A stretch of DNA of 64,000 bases from Microbacterium salitolerans (GTDB lineage: Bacteria; Actinomycetota; Actinomycetes; Actinomycetales; Microbacteriaceae): the NCBI RefSeq assembly GCF_019720895.1, contig NZ_JAHKSH010000001.1:62001-126000 (forward strand), in the 5' to 3' direction. A model generated the notes under the pieces. The model was given only the letters and a program-made list of their open reading frames with translations, searched no databases and was not told where the DNA came from. Position numbers and translations under genes: made by a program. Position 1 is the first letter of the stretch; every line of letters begins with the position of its first letter. Positions 1-8,285 of the stretch are shown in pieces.

Positions 1-362
1 GACTCGAGGTCGGCGCCCTCGGCGTCGCCGGCCGCGATGCGGCTCCAGAGCTGCGAGCGCAGCGTGCGCTTGACGCCGATCGCGATGCGCTGGGCGACGA
101 TCTGGGTGCCCCAGCTCGCGAGCGCGCGCAGCAGCGCGCCCCCGCAGCCGAGCCAGACGATCTCTCGGATGTCGAGCGATCCGCTCTGCACGCCCGCCAC
201 ACCGGCCGCGACCGCACCGGCGACGAGCACGAGGCCGAGCCCCTTGAGCGCCGCGAGCAGCCCGAGCACGAACAGCGCGATCTTGGGGACGGGACCGAGT
301 TCGGGCCGCCGCGCCTCGTCCTTCGGGCGAGCGGCCTCGAGCGTCCAGGGGTCGTTGCTCAT
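1..362 (-). CDS. cydD: Probable CydD-type ABC exporter subunit, N-terminal part (runs off the window)
   Basis: Only about 120 residues are visible. They start at an ATG at 362 and run off the left edge. The visible part has a short polar N-terminus, two hydrophobic segments (about residues 27-52 and 65-85) and an arginine-rich stretch ending in a segment of the kind found at the start of type IV ABC exporter membrane domains (RIAIGVKRTLRSQLW). The cydA-cydB genes lie just upstream on the same strand, which makes the cysteine/glutathione exporter subunit CydD the best assignment, as it is needed for cytochrome bd assembly. The ATP-binding domain is outside the window, so the family call rests on context and N-terminal character. 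Another ABC exporter is possible. Confidence 0.55.
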   Translation of the reverse strand, partial: MSNDPWTLEAARPKDEARRPELGPVPKIALFVLGLLAALKGLGLVLVAGAVAAGVAGVQSGSLDIREIVWLGCGGALLRALASWGTQIVAQRIAIGVKRTLRSQLWSRIAAGDAEGADLE

Positions 363-438
363 CGCACCTATGCCTACCGGATCGAGCTGACCGGCGCATG
401 CTCGGTCGCGGGGACGCGGCCTGCGGGGTCTCGGGAGC

Positions 439-738
439 TCACGCGCCCGCCTCCTGGACGCGCGTGACGAGTTCCTTCCACGGCCCCGTGAGCTCGGCTT
501 CCGGAACGTCGGCCGTGCGGCGGACCGTGGAGATGCGGGCCTCGATGTGCCAGATGAAGCGATCGCGCGACGTCGCGTCGTCGCGGACCGCGTTCCAGGG
601 GCATGCCTCGACGAGCGGGAGCCAGCGCTCTTCATCGCGGCCGACCGCCGCCGTCCACGTGCGTCGCAGCCCACCGAACCCGCCCGAGCGGATCACGACG
701 ATGAGCGGCTCGTCAGTCGCGTCGTCCGGGTGCGGCAT
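439..738 (-). CDS. Emfourin-like inhibitor of the neighbouring M4 protease
   Basis: A 99-residue soluble protein with no signal peptide. It begins 26 bases inside the end of the M4 protease gene, so the two are translationally coupled. Its features match the emfourin family, known as slow tight-binding inhibitors of protealysin encoded next to the protease: a beta-rich N-terminal half with IVVIRSGGFGGLRRTW, and a C-terminal segment with a conserved aspartate-rich RFIWHIEA region. The inhibitor probably keeps the cytosolic protease in check. The assignment rests on size, N-terminal pattern and gene order; I could not run a profile search. Confidence 0.7.
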   Translation of the reverse strand: MPHPDDATDEPLIVVIRSGGFGGLRRTWTAAVGRDEERWLPLVEACPWNAVRDDATSRDRFIWHIEARISTVRRTADVPEAELTGPWKELVTRVQEAGA

Positions 739-1768
739 CGACCTGAACCCCCACTTCCGTCCAGCCGGTGCGCACGGCCGTCACCTCGGGGGAGTCGGCG
801 CCGTACGCCGTCTCGGCCGCGGTCACCGTCGCCGCAGCGAATCCGGCGAAGTCGATGGTCGGTTCGAGACCCGACACCAGCGCGTCGTACCAGATGCGCC
901 CCGCGCGCTCCCAGGCGAATCCGCCGATCGCGGTCGCCGCGAGATGGAAGGCGCGGTTGGGGATGCCCGAGTTGAGGTGCACCCCTCCGTTGTCCTCCGT
1001 CGTCTCGATGAAGTCGCGCATGTGGCCCGGCTGGGGATCGCTGCCGAGCACGTCGTCGTCGTACGCGGTCCCGGGCGCAGACATCGACCGCAGCGCGACG
1101 CCCTCGACCTGATCGGTGAACAGCCCCTCGCCGATGAGCCAGCTCGCGCTCGCCGCATCGTGCTGGCGCTGGTGCTGCTCGACCAGGGCTCCGAACACAT
1201 CGGAGACCGACTCGTTGAGCGCACCGGACTGGTCGCGGTAGACGAGGCCGGAGGCGTGCTCGGTGACGCCGTGCGCGAGCTCGTGGCCGATCACCGACAG
1301 CGACGCGGTGAAGCGGGTGAAGATCTCGCCGTCGCCGTCGCCGAACACCATGCGCTCGCCGTTCCAGAACGCGTTGTCGTACTGCCGCCCGTAGTGCACC
1401 GTCGCGAGCAGCGGCAGCCCCGAGGCGTCGATCGAATCGCGGCCGTAGGCCTTCGAGAACAGCGCGTAGGTGGCGCCGAGGCCGTCGTACGCCTCGTCGA
1501 CCGCCGGATCGCCCGTCGCGGCGTCGCCCTCCGAGCGCACGGTCGCGCCGGGCAGTACCTCGGCCTCCTGGGCGTCGCTGATGGTGCGGTCGAGCCCCGC
1601 GCGCGAGGCTGCCGCACGCGGGTGCATGCTCTGTCGTCGCGTGCGGAACGCCGGATCCTGCAGCAGGGTGCGCTGTGCCGCCGACGCGGCGCGTTCGTAG
1701 CGGCTCTCGTCGAGTCGGGCGATGCGATCGAGCAGATGCGGGGGGACGATTCCGAGGGTCATGGCCAC
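713..1768 (-). CDS. Protealysin-like M4 family zinc metalloprotease
   Basis: A 351-residue thermolysin-family protease. The zinc site is HELAH at residues 162-166, with the third ligand in GALNESVSD (Glu186). The catalytic-His region GGVHLNSGIPNRAFH is further on. There is no signal peptide. The N-terminus carries the short protealysin-type propeptide (PPHLLDRIA near residues 9-17, proline-proline-hydrophobic) instead of the long FTP propeptide of secreted thermolysins, which suggests a cytosolic or non-classically exported enzyme. The emfourin-like inhibitor gene overlaps its 3' end. The gene sits between cydB and the cydD-like gene on the same strand, which is unusual for a cyd locus. Confidence 0.9.
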   Translation of the reverse strand: MAMTLGIVPPHLLDRIARLDESRYERAASAAQRTLLQDPAFRTRRQSMHPRAAASRAGLDRTISDAQEAEVLPGATVRSEGDAATGDPAVDEAYDGLGATYALFSKAYGRDSIDASGLPLLATVHYGRQYDNAFWNGERMVFGDGDGEIFTRFTASLSVIGHELAHGVTEHASGLVYRDQSGALNESVSDVFGALVEQHQRQHDAASASWLIGEGLFTDQVEGVALRSMSAPGTAYDDDVLGSDPQPGHMRDFIETTEDNGGVHLNSGIPNRAFHLAATAIGGFAWERAGRIWYDALVSGLEPTIDFAGFAAATVTAAETAYGADSPEVTAVRTGWTEVGVQVDAAPGRRD

Positions 1769-1816
1769 AAGCTACGCCGAACCTCCGACATTCGAGAGGG
1801 GACCGTGGGTGGTGTT

Positions 1817-1884
1817 CTGAGGAGATGTGCGAGCTCGAGGAGCCGCGGCGCGGATCCGTTCCTCAGTGCGGCACATCTCCTCAG
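1817..1884 (-). terminator. Long hairpin after cydB
   Basis: A perfect 14-base inverted repeat (arms 1817-1830 and 1871-1884, CTGAGGAGATGTGC and its complement) encloses a further imperfect stem. It lies between the cydB stop and the M4 protease start, both on the minus strand. It probably ends or attenuates the cydAB transcript; no U-tract is present, as is common in high-GC actinobacteria. Confidence 0.6.
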
Positions 1885-1895
1885 GAATGCGTCGA

Positions 1896-2942
1896 CTACT
1901 TCGCGCGCAGGATGGCGGGGAGGACGATGTGGGCGTCCGGGATCATGCCCGGCGTGATGCGCTTGCGGAACACCCAGTACGACCACGCCTGGTAGCCGAT
2001 GACGATGGGCAGGCCGACGCAGGCGACGATCGTCATCACGGTGAGCGTGTAGTCGCTGCTCGAGGCCGAGAACGCCGTGAGGCCGAACGACGGATCCAGC
2101 GTCGATGGCAGCACGTAGGGGAACATGCCGGCGAAGATGGATCCGGCGCCCGCAACGATGAATCCGCCGTAGCCGAGGAACGCGCGACCCTCCCGGCGGG
2201 CCCGGGCCGAGATCCAGCCGAACGCGAGAGCGGCGACCGCGAGGACGACGAGGGTCCACGACAGCACGGATCCGCCGTCGTGCGCGAACTGCACCCACAG
2301 CGCCCAGGCGGCGGCCGGCAGCAGGAGGAGGGGACCCCACGTCGCGCTGAAGCGGGCGGATCTCTCGCGGATCGCGCCGTCGGTCTTGAGCGCGAGGAAC
2401 GTGGCGCCGTGCACGAGGGCGAAGCCGACGAGGCCGAGACCGCCGAGGATCGCGGGCACCGTGAGCCAGACGAAGGGGTGACCGACGCGGTCGCCGTTGG
2501 CGTCGATCGGCAGCCCCGTCGAGGTGATCGCCAGGGCCGCGCCGATGCAGAACGCGACGATGAGGGATCCGATGCCGAGCGCCCCCGTCCAGAACCGCGC
2601 CCACCTCTCGGTGTGCACCTTTCCGCGGTACTCGATCGAGACGGCGCGCAGGATGAGGCCCACGAGGGTGATCGTGAGGGGGATGTAGAGGGCCGAGAAG
2701 AGCGACGCGTACCAGAGCGGGAATGCGGCGAAGATCGCGGCGCCAGCCGTGATCAGCCACACCTCGTTGCCGTCCCAGACGGGGCCGATCGTGTTGAGCA
2801 TCGTGCGGCGCTCCTTCTCGTCCCTGGCCGAGAAGAGCACGTGCATGCCGACGCCGAGGTCGAAGCCCTCGAGCAGCAGGAAGCCGACCCAGAGCACCGC
2901 GATGGCGACGAACCAGACGATGGGAAGAACGTCCATGATCAT
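1896..2942 (-). CDS. cydB: Cytochrome bd ubiquinol/menaquinol oxidase subunit II
   Basis: 348 residues, the usual CydB length. It starts with MIMDVLPIVWFVAIAVLWVG, followed by the diagnostic early motif LLLEGFDLGVGMHVLF and the GNEVWLITAGAAIFAAFP segment. Multiple membrane helices run the full length. It forms the bd-type terminal oxidase with CydA in the plasma membrane, reducing oxygen with electrons from quinol at high affinity. It lies 21 bases downstream of cydA and is cotranscribed with it. The C-terminus (VLPAILRAK) is complete. Confidence 0.97.
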   Translation of the reverse strand: MIMDVLPIVWFVAIAVLWVGFLLLEGFDLGVGMHVLFSARDEKERRTMLNTIGPVWDGNEVWLITAGAAIFAAFPLWYASLFSALYIPLTITLVGLILRAVSIEYRGKVHTERWARFWTGALGIGSLIVAFCIGAALAITSTGLPIDANGDRVGHPFVWLTVPAILGGLGLVGFALVHGATFLALKTDGAIRERSARFSATWGPLLLLPAAAWALWVQFAHDGGSVLSWTLVVLAVAALAFGWISARARREGRAFLGYGGFIVAGAGSIFAGMFPYVLPSTLDPSFGLTAFSASSSDYTLTVMTIVACVGLPIVIGYQAWSYWVFRKRITPGMIPDAHIVLPAILRAK

Positions 2943-2963
2943 GTCTCCTTGAGGATCCGCGGG

Positions 2964-4526
2964 TCAGTAGGCGAACGCGAGGACGTCGTCGTCGCGCTTC
3001 CTGTCGGGTTCGTCGTGGCGTGTGAGCTCGGGCATCGCGCTCGCGACGCCTCCGCGCACGTACTTCACGAGAAGGAACAGCTCGATGACGAGGAGGATCC
3101 CGTAGACGGCCGTGAGGGTGATGACGGAGAACAGCATCTCGCCCGCCGTCACGCCGGGGGAGACCGCGGCTGCGGTGAACATGAACACGCCGTCGATGCC
3201 GGACGGATCCGGGTTCGGCGCCACGACGAAGGGCTGGCGGCCCATCTCGGTGAAGATCCAGCCCGCGATGTTCGCCGCGAACGGCGCCGCGATGCCCAGG
3301 ATCGCGAGGCGCATGATCGACTTCGAGCGCGGGACCGTCCCCTTGCGCGTGAGCCAGAGGGCGATGACCGCGGCGCCGGCGACGATGCCGCCGAGGCCGA
3401 TCATGAGGCGGAAGCCCCAGTAGGTGATCCACATGACGGGCACGTACTGCACCTCGCTGCCGGCGCGGTCGCCGTAGAGCGCGTCGTCGGGGATCGTCGC
3501 CCCGTACTGGTCGACGTATTCGGGTTCGAGGTCGGTGATGCCCGGCATGTCGGCGCCCCACTCGCCCGTGCCGAGGAAGCCGAGCACGCCCGGGACCTCG
3601 ATGAGCGTGACGACGTCGTCGCAGTCGCCACCCGGATCGCCGAGCGAGAGCACCGAGAAGGATCCGCCCGTGTGGCATGCGGCCTCGGCGGCCGCCATCT
3701 TCATCGGCTGCTGCTCGTACATGAGCTTGCCCTGCACATCGCCCGTGATGACGGTGCCGAGGAATCCGAGGATCGCGACGACGGCGCCGAAGCGCAGCGA
3801 CCAGATCCACACGCCGTGGTCGGTGCGATCGCGACCAGGGGCGTCGCCCTCGCCGACGATGAGGGCGCCCTCGTCGTCGATCGTGTCGATGCCGTCGTGG
3901 CGCCGGCGCCACAGGTGGTACCAGGAGATCCCGATCAGGAACATGCCCGCGACGACGAGCGCGCCGAGGATCGTGTGGGTGAACGCCGCGATCGCGGTGT
4001 TGTTCGAGAGGACGGCCCAGATGTCCGTCATGACGGGCCGTCCGTCGTCGCTCATCTCCACGCCGACGGGGTGCTGCATCCACGAGTTGGCGACGATGAT
4101 GAAGTACGCGCTCACCCAGGATCCGATCACGGCGCACCACAGGGCCGTGAGGTGGAGACCCTTGCGCAGTCGGCCCCAGCCGAAGATCCACACGCCGAGG
4201 AACGTCGACTCGGCGAAGAAGGCGAGCAGGCCCTCGAGGGCCAGCGGAGCGCCGAACACGTCGCCGACGAAGCGCGAGTACTCGCTCCAGGCCATACCGA
4301 ACTGGAACTCCTGCACGAGCCCCGTCGCGACGCCCACGATGAAGTTGATGAGGTAGAGCTTCCCCCAGAACTTGGTCGCCCGAAGGAACTTCTCGTCGCC
4401 CGTGCGCACCCATGCGGTCTGCAGGATCGCGACGGTCATGCCGAGCCCCAGCGTGAGCGGCACCATCAGGAAGTGGTACACGGTCGTGATGCCGAACTGC
4501 CATCTGGCGATGTCGAGGACGTCCAC
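2964..4526 (-). CDS. cydA: Cytochrome bd oxidase subunit I
   Basis: 520 residues. I place the start at the GTG at 4526 (VDVLDIARWQFG), because a strong GAAGGAG ribosome site lies seven bases before it and the family normally begins exactly there. An ATG 18 codons upstream (4580) has no such site and would fall next to the operator array. The subunit holds hemes b558, b595 and d. It has a short quinol-binding loop, with EMGRQPFVVAPNPDPSG as the conserved GRQP signature. It leads the cydAB operon. A BlaI-like operator array lies 60-140 bases upstream, suggesting that the divergent BlaI gene regulates this oxidase. Confidence 0.97.
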   Translation of the reverse strand: MDVLDIARWQFGITTVYHFLMVPLTLGLGMTVAILQTAWVRTGDEKFLRATKFWGKLYLINFIVGVATGLVQEFQFGMAWSEYSRFVGDVFGAPLALEGLLAFFAESTFLGVWIFGWGRLRKGLHLTALWCAVIGSWVSAYFIIVANSWMQHPVGVEMSDDGRPVMTDIWAVLSNNTAIAAFTHTILGALVVAGMFLIGISWYHLWRRRHDGIDTIDDEGALIVGEGDAPGRDRTDHGVWIWSLRFGAVVAILGFLGTVITGDVQGKLMYEQQPMKMAAAEAACHTGGSFSVLSLGDPGGDCDDVVTLIEVPGVLGFLGTGEWGADMPGITDLEPEYVDQYGATIPDDALYGDRAGSEVQYVPVMWITYWGFRLMIGLGGIVAGAAVIALWLTRKGTVPRSKSIMRLAILGIAAPFAANIAGWIFTEMGRQPFVVAPNPDPSGIDGVFMFTAAAVSPGVTAGEMLFSVITLTAVYGILLVIELFLLVKYVRGGVASAMPELTRHDEPDRKRDDDVLAFAY

Positions 4527-4585
4527 GTCGGGGCTCCTTCTTCGTGCGGTGTCGCTGTCAGGGGTGGGGCGTGCGGACACGTCTC

Positions 4586-4667
4586 TTCTACGGAGTGTAG
4601 AACTATTTTTCTACACAGGGTAGAAGTTCTTCGACGGTCAGTAGATAACTCTCGACGAGCTGTAGAA
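4586..4667. promoter_or_regulatory. Array of alternating BlaI-like half-sites between cydA and blaI
   Basis: Four half-sites alternate in orientation: TTCTAC 4586-4591, GTAGAA 4597-4602, TTCTAC 4609-4614 and GTAGAA 4620-4625. Starts are 11-12 bases apart, about one helical turn. The central pair extends to GTGTAGAA-N6-TTCTACAC (4595-4616). A fifth GTAGAA at 4662-4667 overlaps a plausible blaI -10 (TAGAAT, 4663-4668). BlaI/MecI proteins bind dyads with TACA/TGTA cores, so these are good candidates. They lie in the divergent region, upstream of both cydA (starts 4526) and blaI (starts 4802). Confidence 0.7.
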
Positions 4668-4801
4668 TAGGGACACTTCACCGCCCGCGACAGAGGGGTT
4701 CTCGCACCGCGTCCTGCGTGCTCCCACGGCCACCACGAGTGGTCGCGGAGGCACGCCTGCGTAGAAGAGAACCCGCGGGTCCGTCGATGCAAGGGGGTGC
4801 C

Positions 4802-5158
4802 GTGGGCACACTGGGAGATCTGGAACGCGGCGTCATGGACGTGCTGTGGGAGGCCGACGAGGCGCTCACCGCGTACGACATCAAGGACGCCATCGAGCTC
4901 CAGCGCGGCCGCGACATGGCCGCCACCACCGTGCTCACCGTGCTGTCGCGCCTCGAGAAGAAGGGCTTCGTCGCGCCCGACAAGAGCGTGCGCCCCCACC
5001 GCTATCACGCCGTCGGCACGCGCGCCGAGCACCAGGCCGAGCTGATGCACGAGGTCCTCGGCGGGTCCGGCGACCGCACAGCCGTGCTCGCCCGCTTCGT
5101 CGGCGGTGTCTCCGACGAAGATGCGGCGTACCTCCGCAAGCTGCTCACGCGCTCCTGA
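4802..5158 (+). CDS. BlaI/MecI-family transcriptional repressor
   Basis: 118 residues from a GTG start preceded by AAGGGGG. Starting here puts the family signature LGDLERGVMDVLWEADEALT at the N-terminus as expected; upstream in-frame ATGs would add an unlikely arginine-rich tail. The winged-helix domain covers about residues 3-75 (AATTVLTVLSRLEKKGFV is the recognition-helix region). The C-terminal part dimerises. The family is normally inactivated by cleavage by a BlaR1/M56 membrane protease, and one is encoded 65 bases downstream. The divergent cydAB operon and the intervening half-site array suggest that it represses cydAB. Confidence 0.93.
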   Translation: MGTLGDLERGVMDVLWEADEALTAYDIKDAIELQRGRDMAATTVLTVLSRLEKKGFVAPDKSVRPHRYHAVGTRAEHQAELMHEVLGGSGDRTAVLARFVGGVSDEDAAYLRKLLTRS

Positions 5159-5223
5159 TGTGACGCGCCAGACGTGACCGCTCACGCCGGTCCGCGCCGC
5201 GCTCGAGCCCATAGCCTGGACCC

Positions 5224-5976
5224 ATGTCTCTCCCGGCCCTGATCGCGGGGCTCGCGCTCGCCGCGTTCGCCGTCGTGCTCGCGTGGCCGGCCCCCATCGT
5301 GCTCTCGCGCGCCGCGTGGCCGGCGCGCGCCCCCGTGCGCGCGCTGCTGCTGTGGCAGACCATCGCGCTCGCGGGCGGCCTGTCGATGGTCGGCGCGCTC
5401 TGGCTCCTCGGCGACGCCTTCTTCCCGGCTCACCCGTGGATCGCGGGGATCCCGTCGGCGATCCTCGCCACCTACCTGGTTGCCCACCTCGTGGGGACGG
5501 TGGCGCGGTTCGAGCGCCAGCGCCGTCGCCACCTGCAGCTCCTGCTGCTGCTGAGTCAGCCGGATCCGTCGCGCGAGCGCACGCTCGTACTCGACGACCA
5601 GGCGCCCGTCGCGTACTGCCTGCCGCGCGGGATCGGATCCGTCACCGTGCTCTCGAAGGGCCTGATCGACGTGCTCGACGAGGACGAGCTCGCGGCGGTC
5701 ATCGCGCATGAGCGCGCCCACGTCGAGCAGCGTCACGAGGTCCTGCTCGTCGCGTTCAAGGCCTGGCGTTCGGCGCTGCCGTGGTTCCCGATGGCGGGGC
5801 GCGCCGCGGGGGAGGTCGAGGCGCTCGTCGAGATGCTCGCCGACGACCAGGCGCGCCGCAGTCAGCCCGACGAGGTGCTCGCGCGCGCGATCCTCCAGGT
5901 CGGCCGGGTGCACGGCGAGGGGGCCTCGAGTCGCCGCAACCGGGCACAGGATCGCTTCCGCCGACTGTCTGCGTGA
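5224..5976 (+). CDS. M56 (BlaR1-type) membrane metalloprotease, anti-repressor partner of BlaI
   Basis: 250 residues. The N-terminal hydrophobic segments cover residues 1-30, 40-65 and 72-93. A basic cytoplasmic linker follows, then a zinc protease domain with HERAH at residues 162-166 in the context LAAVIAHERAHVEQRHEVLL, and a downstream EMLADDQARR segment supplying the third ligand. There is no sensor beta-lactam-binding domain. This is the short actinobacterial version seen next to BlaI genes, predicted to cleave BlaI when its signal is sensed. The signal is unknown; with cydAB under apparent BlaI control, respiratory or envelope stress is possible. Confidence 0.88.
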   Translation: MSLPALIAGLALAAFAVVLAWPAPIVLSRAAWPARAPVRALLLWQTIALAGGLSMVGALWLLGDAFFPAHPWIAGIPSAILATYLVAHLVGTVARFERQRRRHLQLLLLLSQPDPSRERTLVLDDQAPVAYCLPRGIGSVTVLSKGLIDVLDEDELAAVIAHERAHVEQRHEVLLVAFKAWRSALPWFPMAGRAAGEVEALVEMLADDQARRSQPDEVLARAILQVGRVHGEGASSRRNRAQDRFRRLSA

Positions 5977-6005
5977 CGCCGCGGCGCGCAGGTAGTGTGG
6001 CGGCG

Positions 6006-7445
6006 ATGAGGATCACGCGTCGCACGATGCTGCTGGGCGCCGGCGCGGGCGCCCTCACGGTGCTGCTCGCATCCTGCACGCCGGAGTCGACAGACCCGAA
6101 GCCGACACGCAGTCCGGAGCCGACCGTGACGCCGACTCCCGTCGGGGAGGTGCCGGCGGCCGCGGCCTTCCTGCGTACCGAGTGGGCGACGGATCCGTTC
6201 GCGCTCGGATCCCGCAGCGTCACCCCCGTGGGTGCGACGCCGGTCGACCGTGAGACGCTCGGGACGGCGCTCGTCAGCCGGGTCTTCTTCGCCGGCGAGG
6301 CGACGGATCCGGACCGCCCGGGAACCGTCTCCGGAGGGATCCTCTCGGGCCAGCGCGCGGCCGACGAGGTCATCGACGTCGCCGAGGCGGGCGAGCGCGT
6401 CGCCGTCATCGGCGCAGGCATCGCCGGTGCGATCGCCGCGGGCCGCCTCGGCGACGCCGAGCTCGACGTGTCGGTCATCGAGGCGCGCGACCGCGCGGGC
6501 GGGCGCCTCGTCACGCACATGGACGACGACTGGCCGGTTCCTCCGCAGGCGGGTGCGTGGATCCTCGGATCCGACGACACCGAGCTCGCGTCGCGCATGG
6601 GCGTCCTGGGCGTGGGAACGGTCGGGCTCGGCGACGCCACGGCGCGCGGCGCCGACGGCGAGATCGACGTGCCGACGGGCGACATCCTGCAGCAGGCGGT
6701 CGCCGACACCGAGACGCTGCCGGACGACGTGTCGCTGCGTGCCGCGCTCGACGAGGCCGGCGTGCAGGGCTCTCCCGAGCTCGAGGAGTTCCTCGCCGCG
6801 CTGTCGGCCTTCACGGGCGTGGACCCCGAGACGGCGTCGAGCTGGTTCCCGCCGCGCATGCCCGAGAGCCCCCTCGATGCGGTCGTCAGCGACGTGGCGC
6901 CGCTCGTCGAGACGCCCCTCGGCGATCTCGATGTGACCTATGCGAGCCCCGTGACCGGCGTCGTGTACGACGATCGCGGGGTGAGCCTGCGGCTCGCCAC
7001 GGGCGAGGCGCTCACGTTCGATCGCGTGATCGTCACGGTGCCCCTCGGCGTCCTGCAGAGCGACGCGATCGAGTTCGACCCGCCGCTGCCCTTCGAGAAG
7101 CGCTCCGCGATCGCGGCGCTCGAGATGGGGGCCGCCGAGAGCGTGTGGCTGCGGTTCGACGAGCCCTTCTGGACCACGGAGGCGGGCGTCTGGCACGTCG
7201 TGGGGCCCGTCGGCCCCGAGCCGACGCCGTCGCCCACGCCGACTCCCACGCCGTCGCCGACGCCCGGTGCCGAGGGCGACGTCGACACGACGATCCGCAC
7301 GTGGATCAACCTGCTCCCCGCGACGGGTGAGCCGATCCTCGTGGGCCTCGTCGGCGGACCCGCGGCTCGGGCGATCGCCGAGCTCGGCGACGACGACCTG
7401 CTGACGCTCGCGTCCGAGTCGCTCTCGCCGTTCACCGGCGCGTGA
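6006..7445 (+). CDS. Tat-exported lipoprotein flavin amine oxidase with circularly permuted domain order
   Basis: 479 residues. The N-terminus has a twin-arginine signal (TRRTMLLG) and a lipobox ending at Cys24, so it should be anchored outside the membrane with FAD already bound. In ordinary monoamine oxidases the FAD Rossmann motif is N-terminal and the FAGEAT...PGTV...SGxRAA motif is near the C-terminus. Here the latter comes first (FLRTEW...FFAGEATDPDRPGTV...LSGQRAADEV, residues 55-122), directly followed by the Rossmann motif VAVIGAGIAGAIAAG (residues 132-146; E159 and RAGGR 163-167). The protein then ends just after the usual penultimate segment (GLVGGPAARAIAELG). A Pro/Thr-rich loop (about residues 402-420) interrupts the substrate domain. 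The substrate is unknown. It overlaps the convergent neighbour by 14 bases. Confidence 0.88.
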   Translation: MRITRRTMLLGAGAGALTVLLASCTPESTDPKPTRSPEPTVTPTPVGEVPAAAAFLRTEWATDPFALGSRSVTPVGATPVDRETLGTALVSRVFFAGEATDPDRPGTVSGGILSGQRAADEVIDVAEAGERVAVIGAGIAGAIAAGRLGDAELDVSVIEARDRAGGRLVTHMDDDWPVPPQAGAWILGSDDTELASRMGVLGVGTVGLGDATARGADGEIDVPTGDILQQAVADTETLPDDVSLRAALDEAGVQGSPELEEFLAALSAFTGVDPETASSWFPPRMPESPLDAVVSDVAPLVETPLGDLDVTYASPVTGVVYDDRGVSLRLATGEALTFDRVIVTVPLGVLQSDAIEFDPPLPFEKRSAIAALEMGAAESVWLRFDEPFWTTEAGVWHVVGPVGPEPTPSPTPTPTPSPTPGAEGDVDTTIRTWINLLPATGEPILVGLVGGPAARAIAELGDDDLLTLASESLSPFTGA

Positions 7446-8157
7446 GAGCAGCCCGGGCCCATGCCCATCGCGTCGCAGGGCGTGTCGTGGCCGGCGAGCG
7501 CTGCACCGTCTGGCGCCAGCGGCTCAGGCCGATGAGGGTGCTTGCGACGCCGGCGAAGACCGCCAGTGCGAACAGACACGTCGCGGCGAACTCGCCGAAT
7601 CCCGACACCTGGCGCATGTCGAGGAAGTAATACGGGTACCAGCCGATGTGGAAGCCGCGCCAGAGCGTGAAGAGGCCCCAGATGACGGGGAAGGCGAGGA
7701 CGACTCCCACGATCGGCCACCGCGCCCGTCCGCGGCCCGGTCCGATGATCCACGCGACGATCGTGATGACCGGCAGTACGAAGTGGAGCACATAGTCCGA
7801 CCACGGCACCCACATCGGCAGCCCGCGGTTCGCGGCCTCCCACATGAGCAGCGCGAACACGAGCCCGGCGGTGATCGTCCAGCTCAGCACCGCCGTGCGG
7901 ATGTCGGTGAGCCAGCGCGGATCCTCGGATCGCCGCAGCGCGACCACGCCGCCGATCGTCGCGACGACGACGAACGCGATGTTCGACTGAATTGTCAGGT
8001 AGGCGAAGAAGTTCTGCCCCGCGATCGTCTGCGAGTCGAGGCCCCACAGCAGCCGGTGCACGAGCGCGACGGCGCACAGAGCGGCGGCGGCGAAGCGCGC
8101 CAGGCCGAACCATGTGCGGGGTGACACCGAGCAGAGCCTCCCGATCGTCGCGGACAC
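7432..8157 (-). CDS. Pr6Pr-family integral membrane protein
   Basis: 241 residues with about six hydrophobic segments. Conserved features of this family are the FFAYLTIQSN region after the first helices, LHFVLPVITIVAWII, and the GWYPYYFLDMRQV loop in the C-terminal third, followed by a last helix and a basic tail. The family is widespread in actinobacteria (Pr6Pr / FAR-17a-like) and has no established function. The gene converges on the amine oxidase gene with a 14-base overlap and is divergent from the downstream esterase. Confidence 0.8.
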   Translation of the reverse strand: MSATIGRLCSVSPRTWFGLARFAAAALCAVALVHRLLWGLDSQTIAGQNFFAYLTIQSNIAFVVVATIGGVVALRRSEDPRWLTDIRTAVLSWTITAGLVFALLMWEAANRGLPMWVPWSDYVLHFVLPVITIVAWIIGPGRGRARWPIVGVVLAFPVIWGLFTLWRGFHIGWYPYYFLDMRQVSGFGEFAATCLFALAVFAGVASTLIGLSRWRQTVQRSPATTRPATRWAWARAALTRR

Positions 8158-8204
8158 TGCGTCTGCGAGTCTACGGATCCGCGCCGCAGGCTCGTGCCCG
8201 GCTC

Positions 8205-8256
8205 GAATGCCGCGAATCGCTCCACTCCGGCGTTCTTGGCGCGATGTGCGGCATTC
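8205..8256. repeat. Palindromic repeat element, copy A
   Basis: A hairpin with arms starting GAATGCCGC (8205) and ending GCGGCATTC (8256), with an internal ATCGC/GCGAT pairing. It shares its arm sequence with copies B (9029-9074) and C (16739-16786). This copy lies between two divergent gene starts, so it is not a terminator for either neighbour. Confidence 0.65.
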
Positions 8257-8285
8257 GGAGCGCGCGGACCGGCATGATCGGGAGG

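Noticed and set aside
1759-4670. Long open frames on both strands across the cydAB region (over 900 codons each)
   Set aside because: They are shadows of cydA and cydB; low-complexity Arg/Ala/Asp/Glu composition and no recognisable fold.
7210-7265. Tandem repeat (Pro-Thr-Ser rich) as a mobile or regulatory repeat
   Set aside because: It is in frame inside the amine oxidase and encodes a Pro/Thr-rich surface loop.
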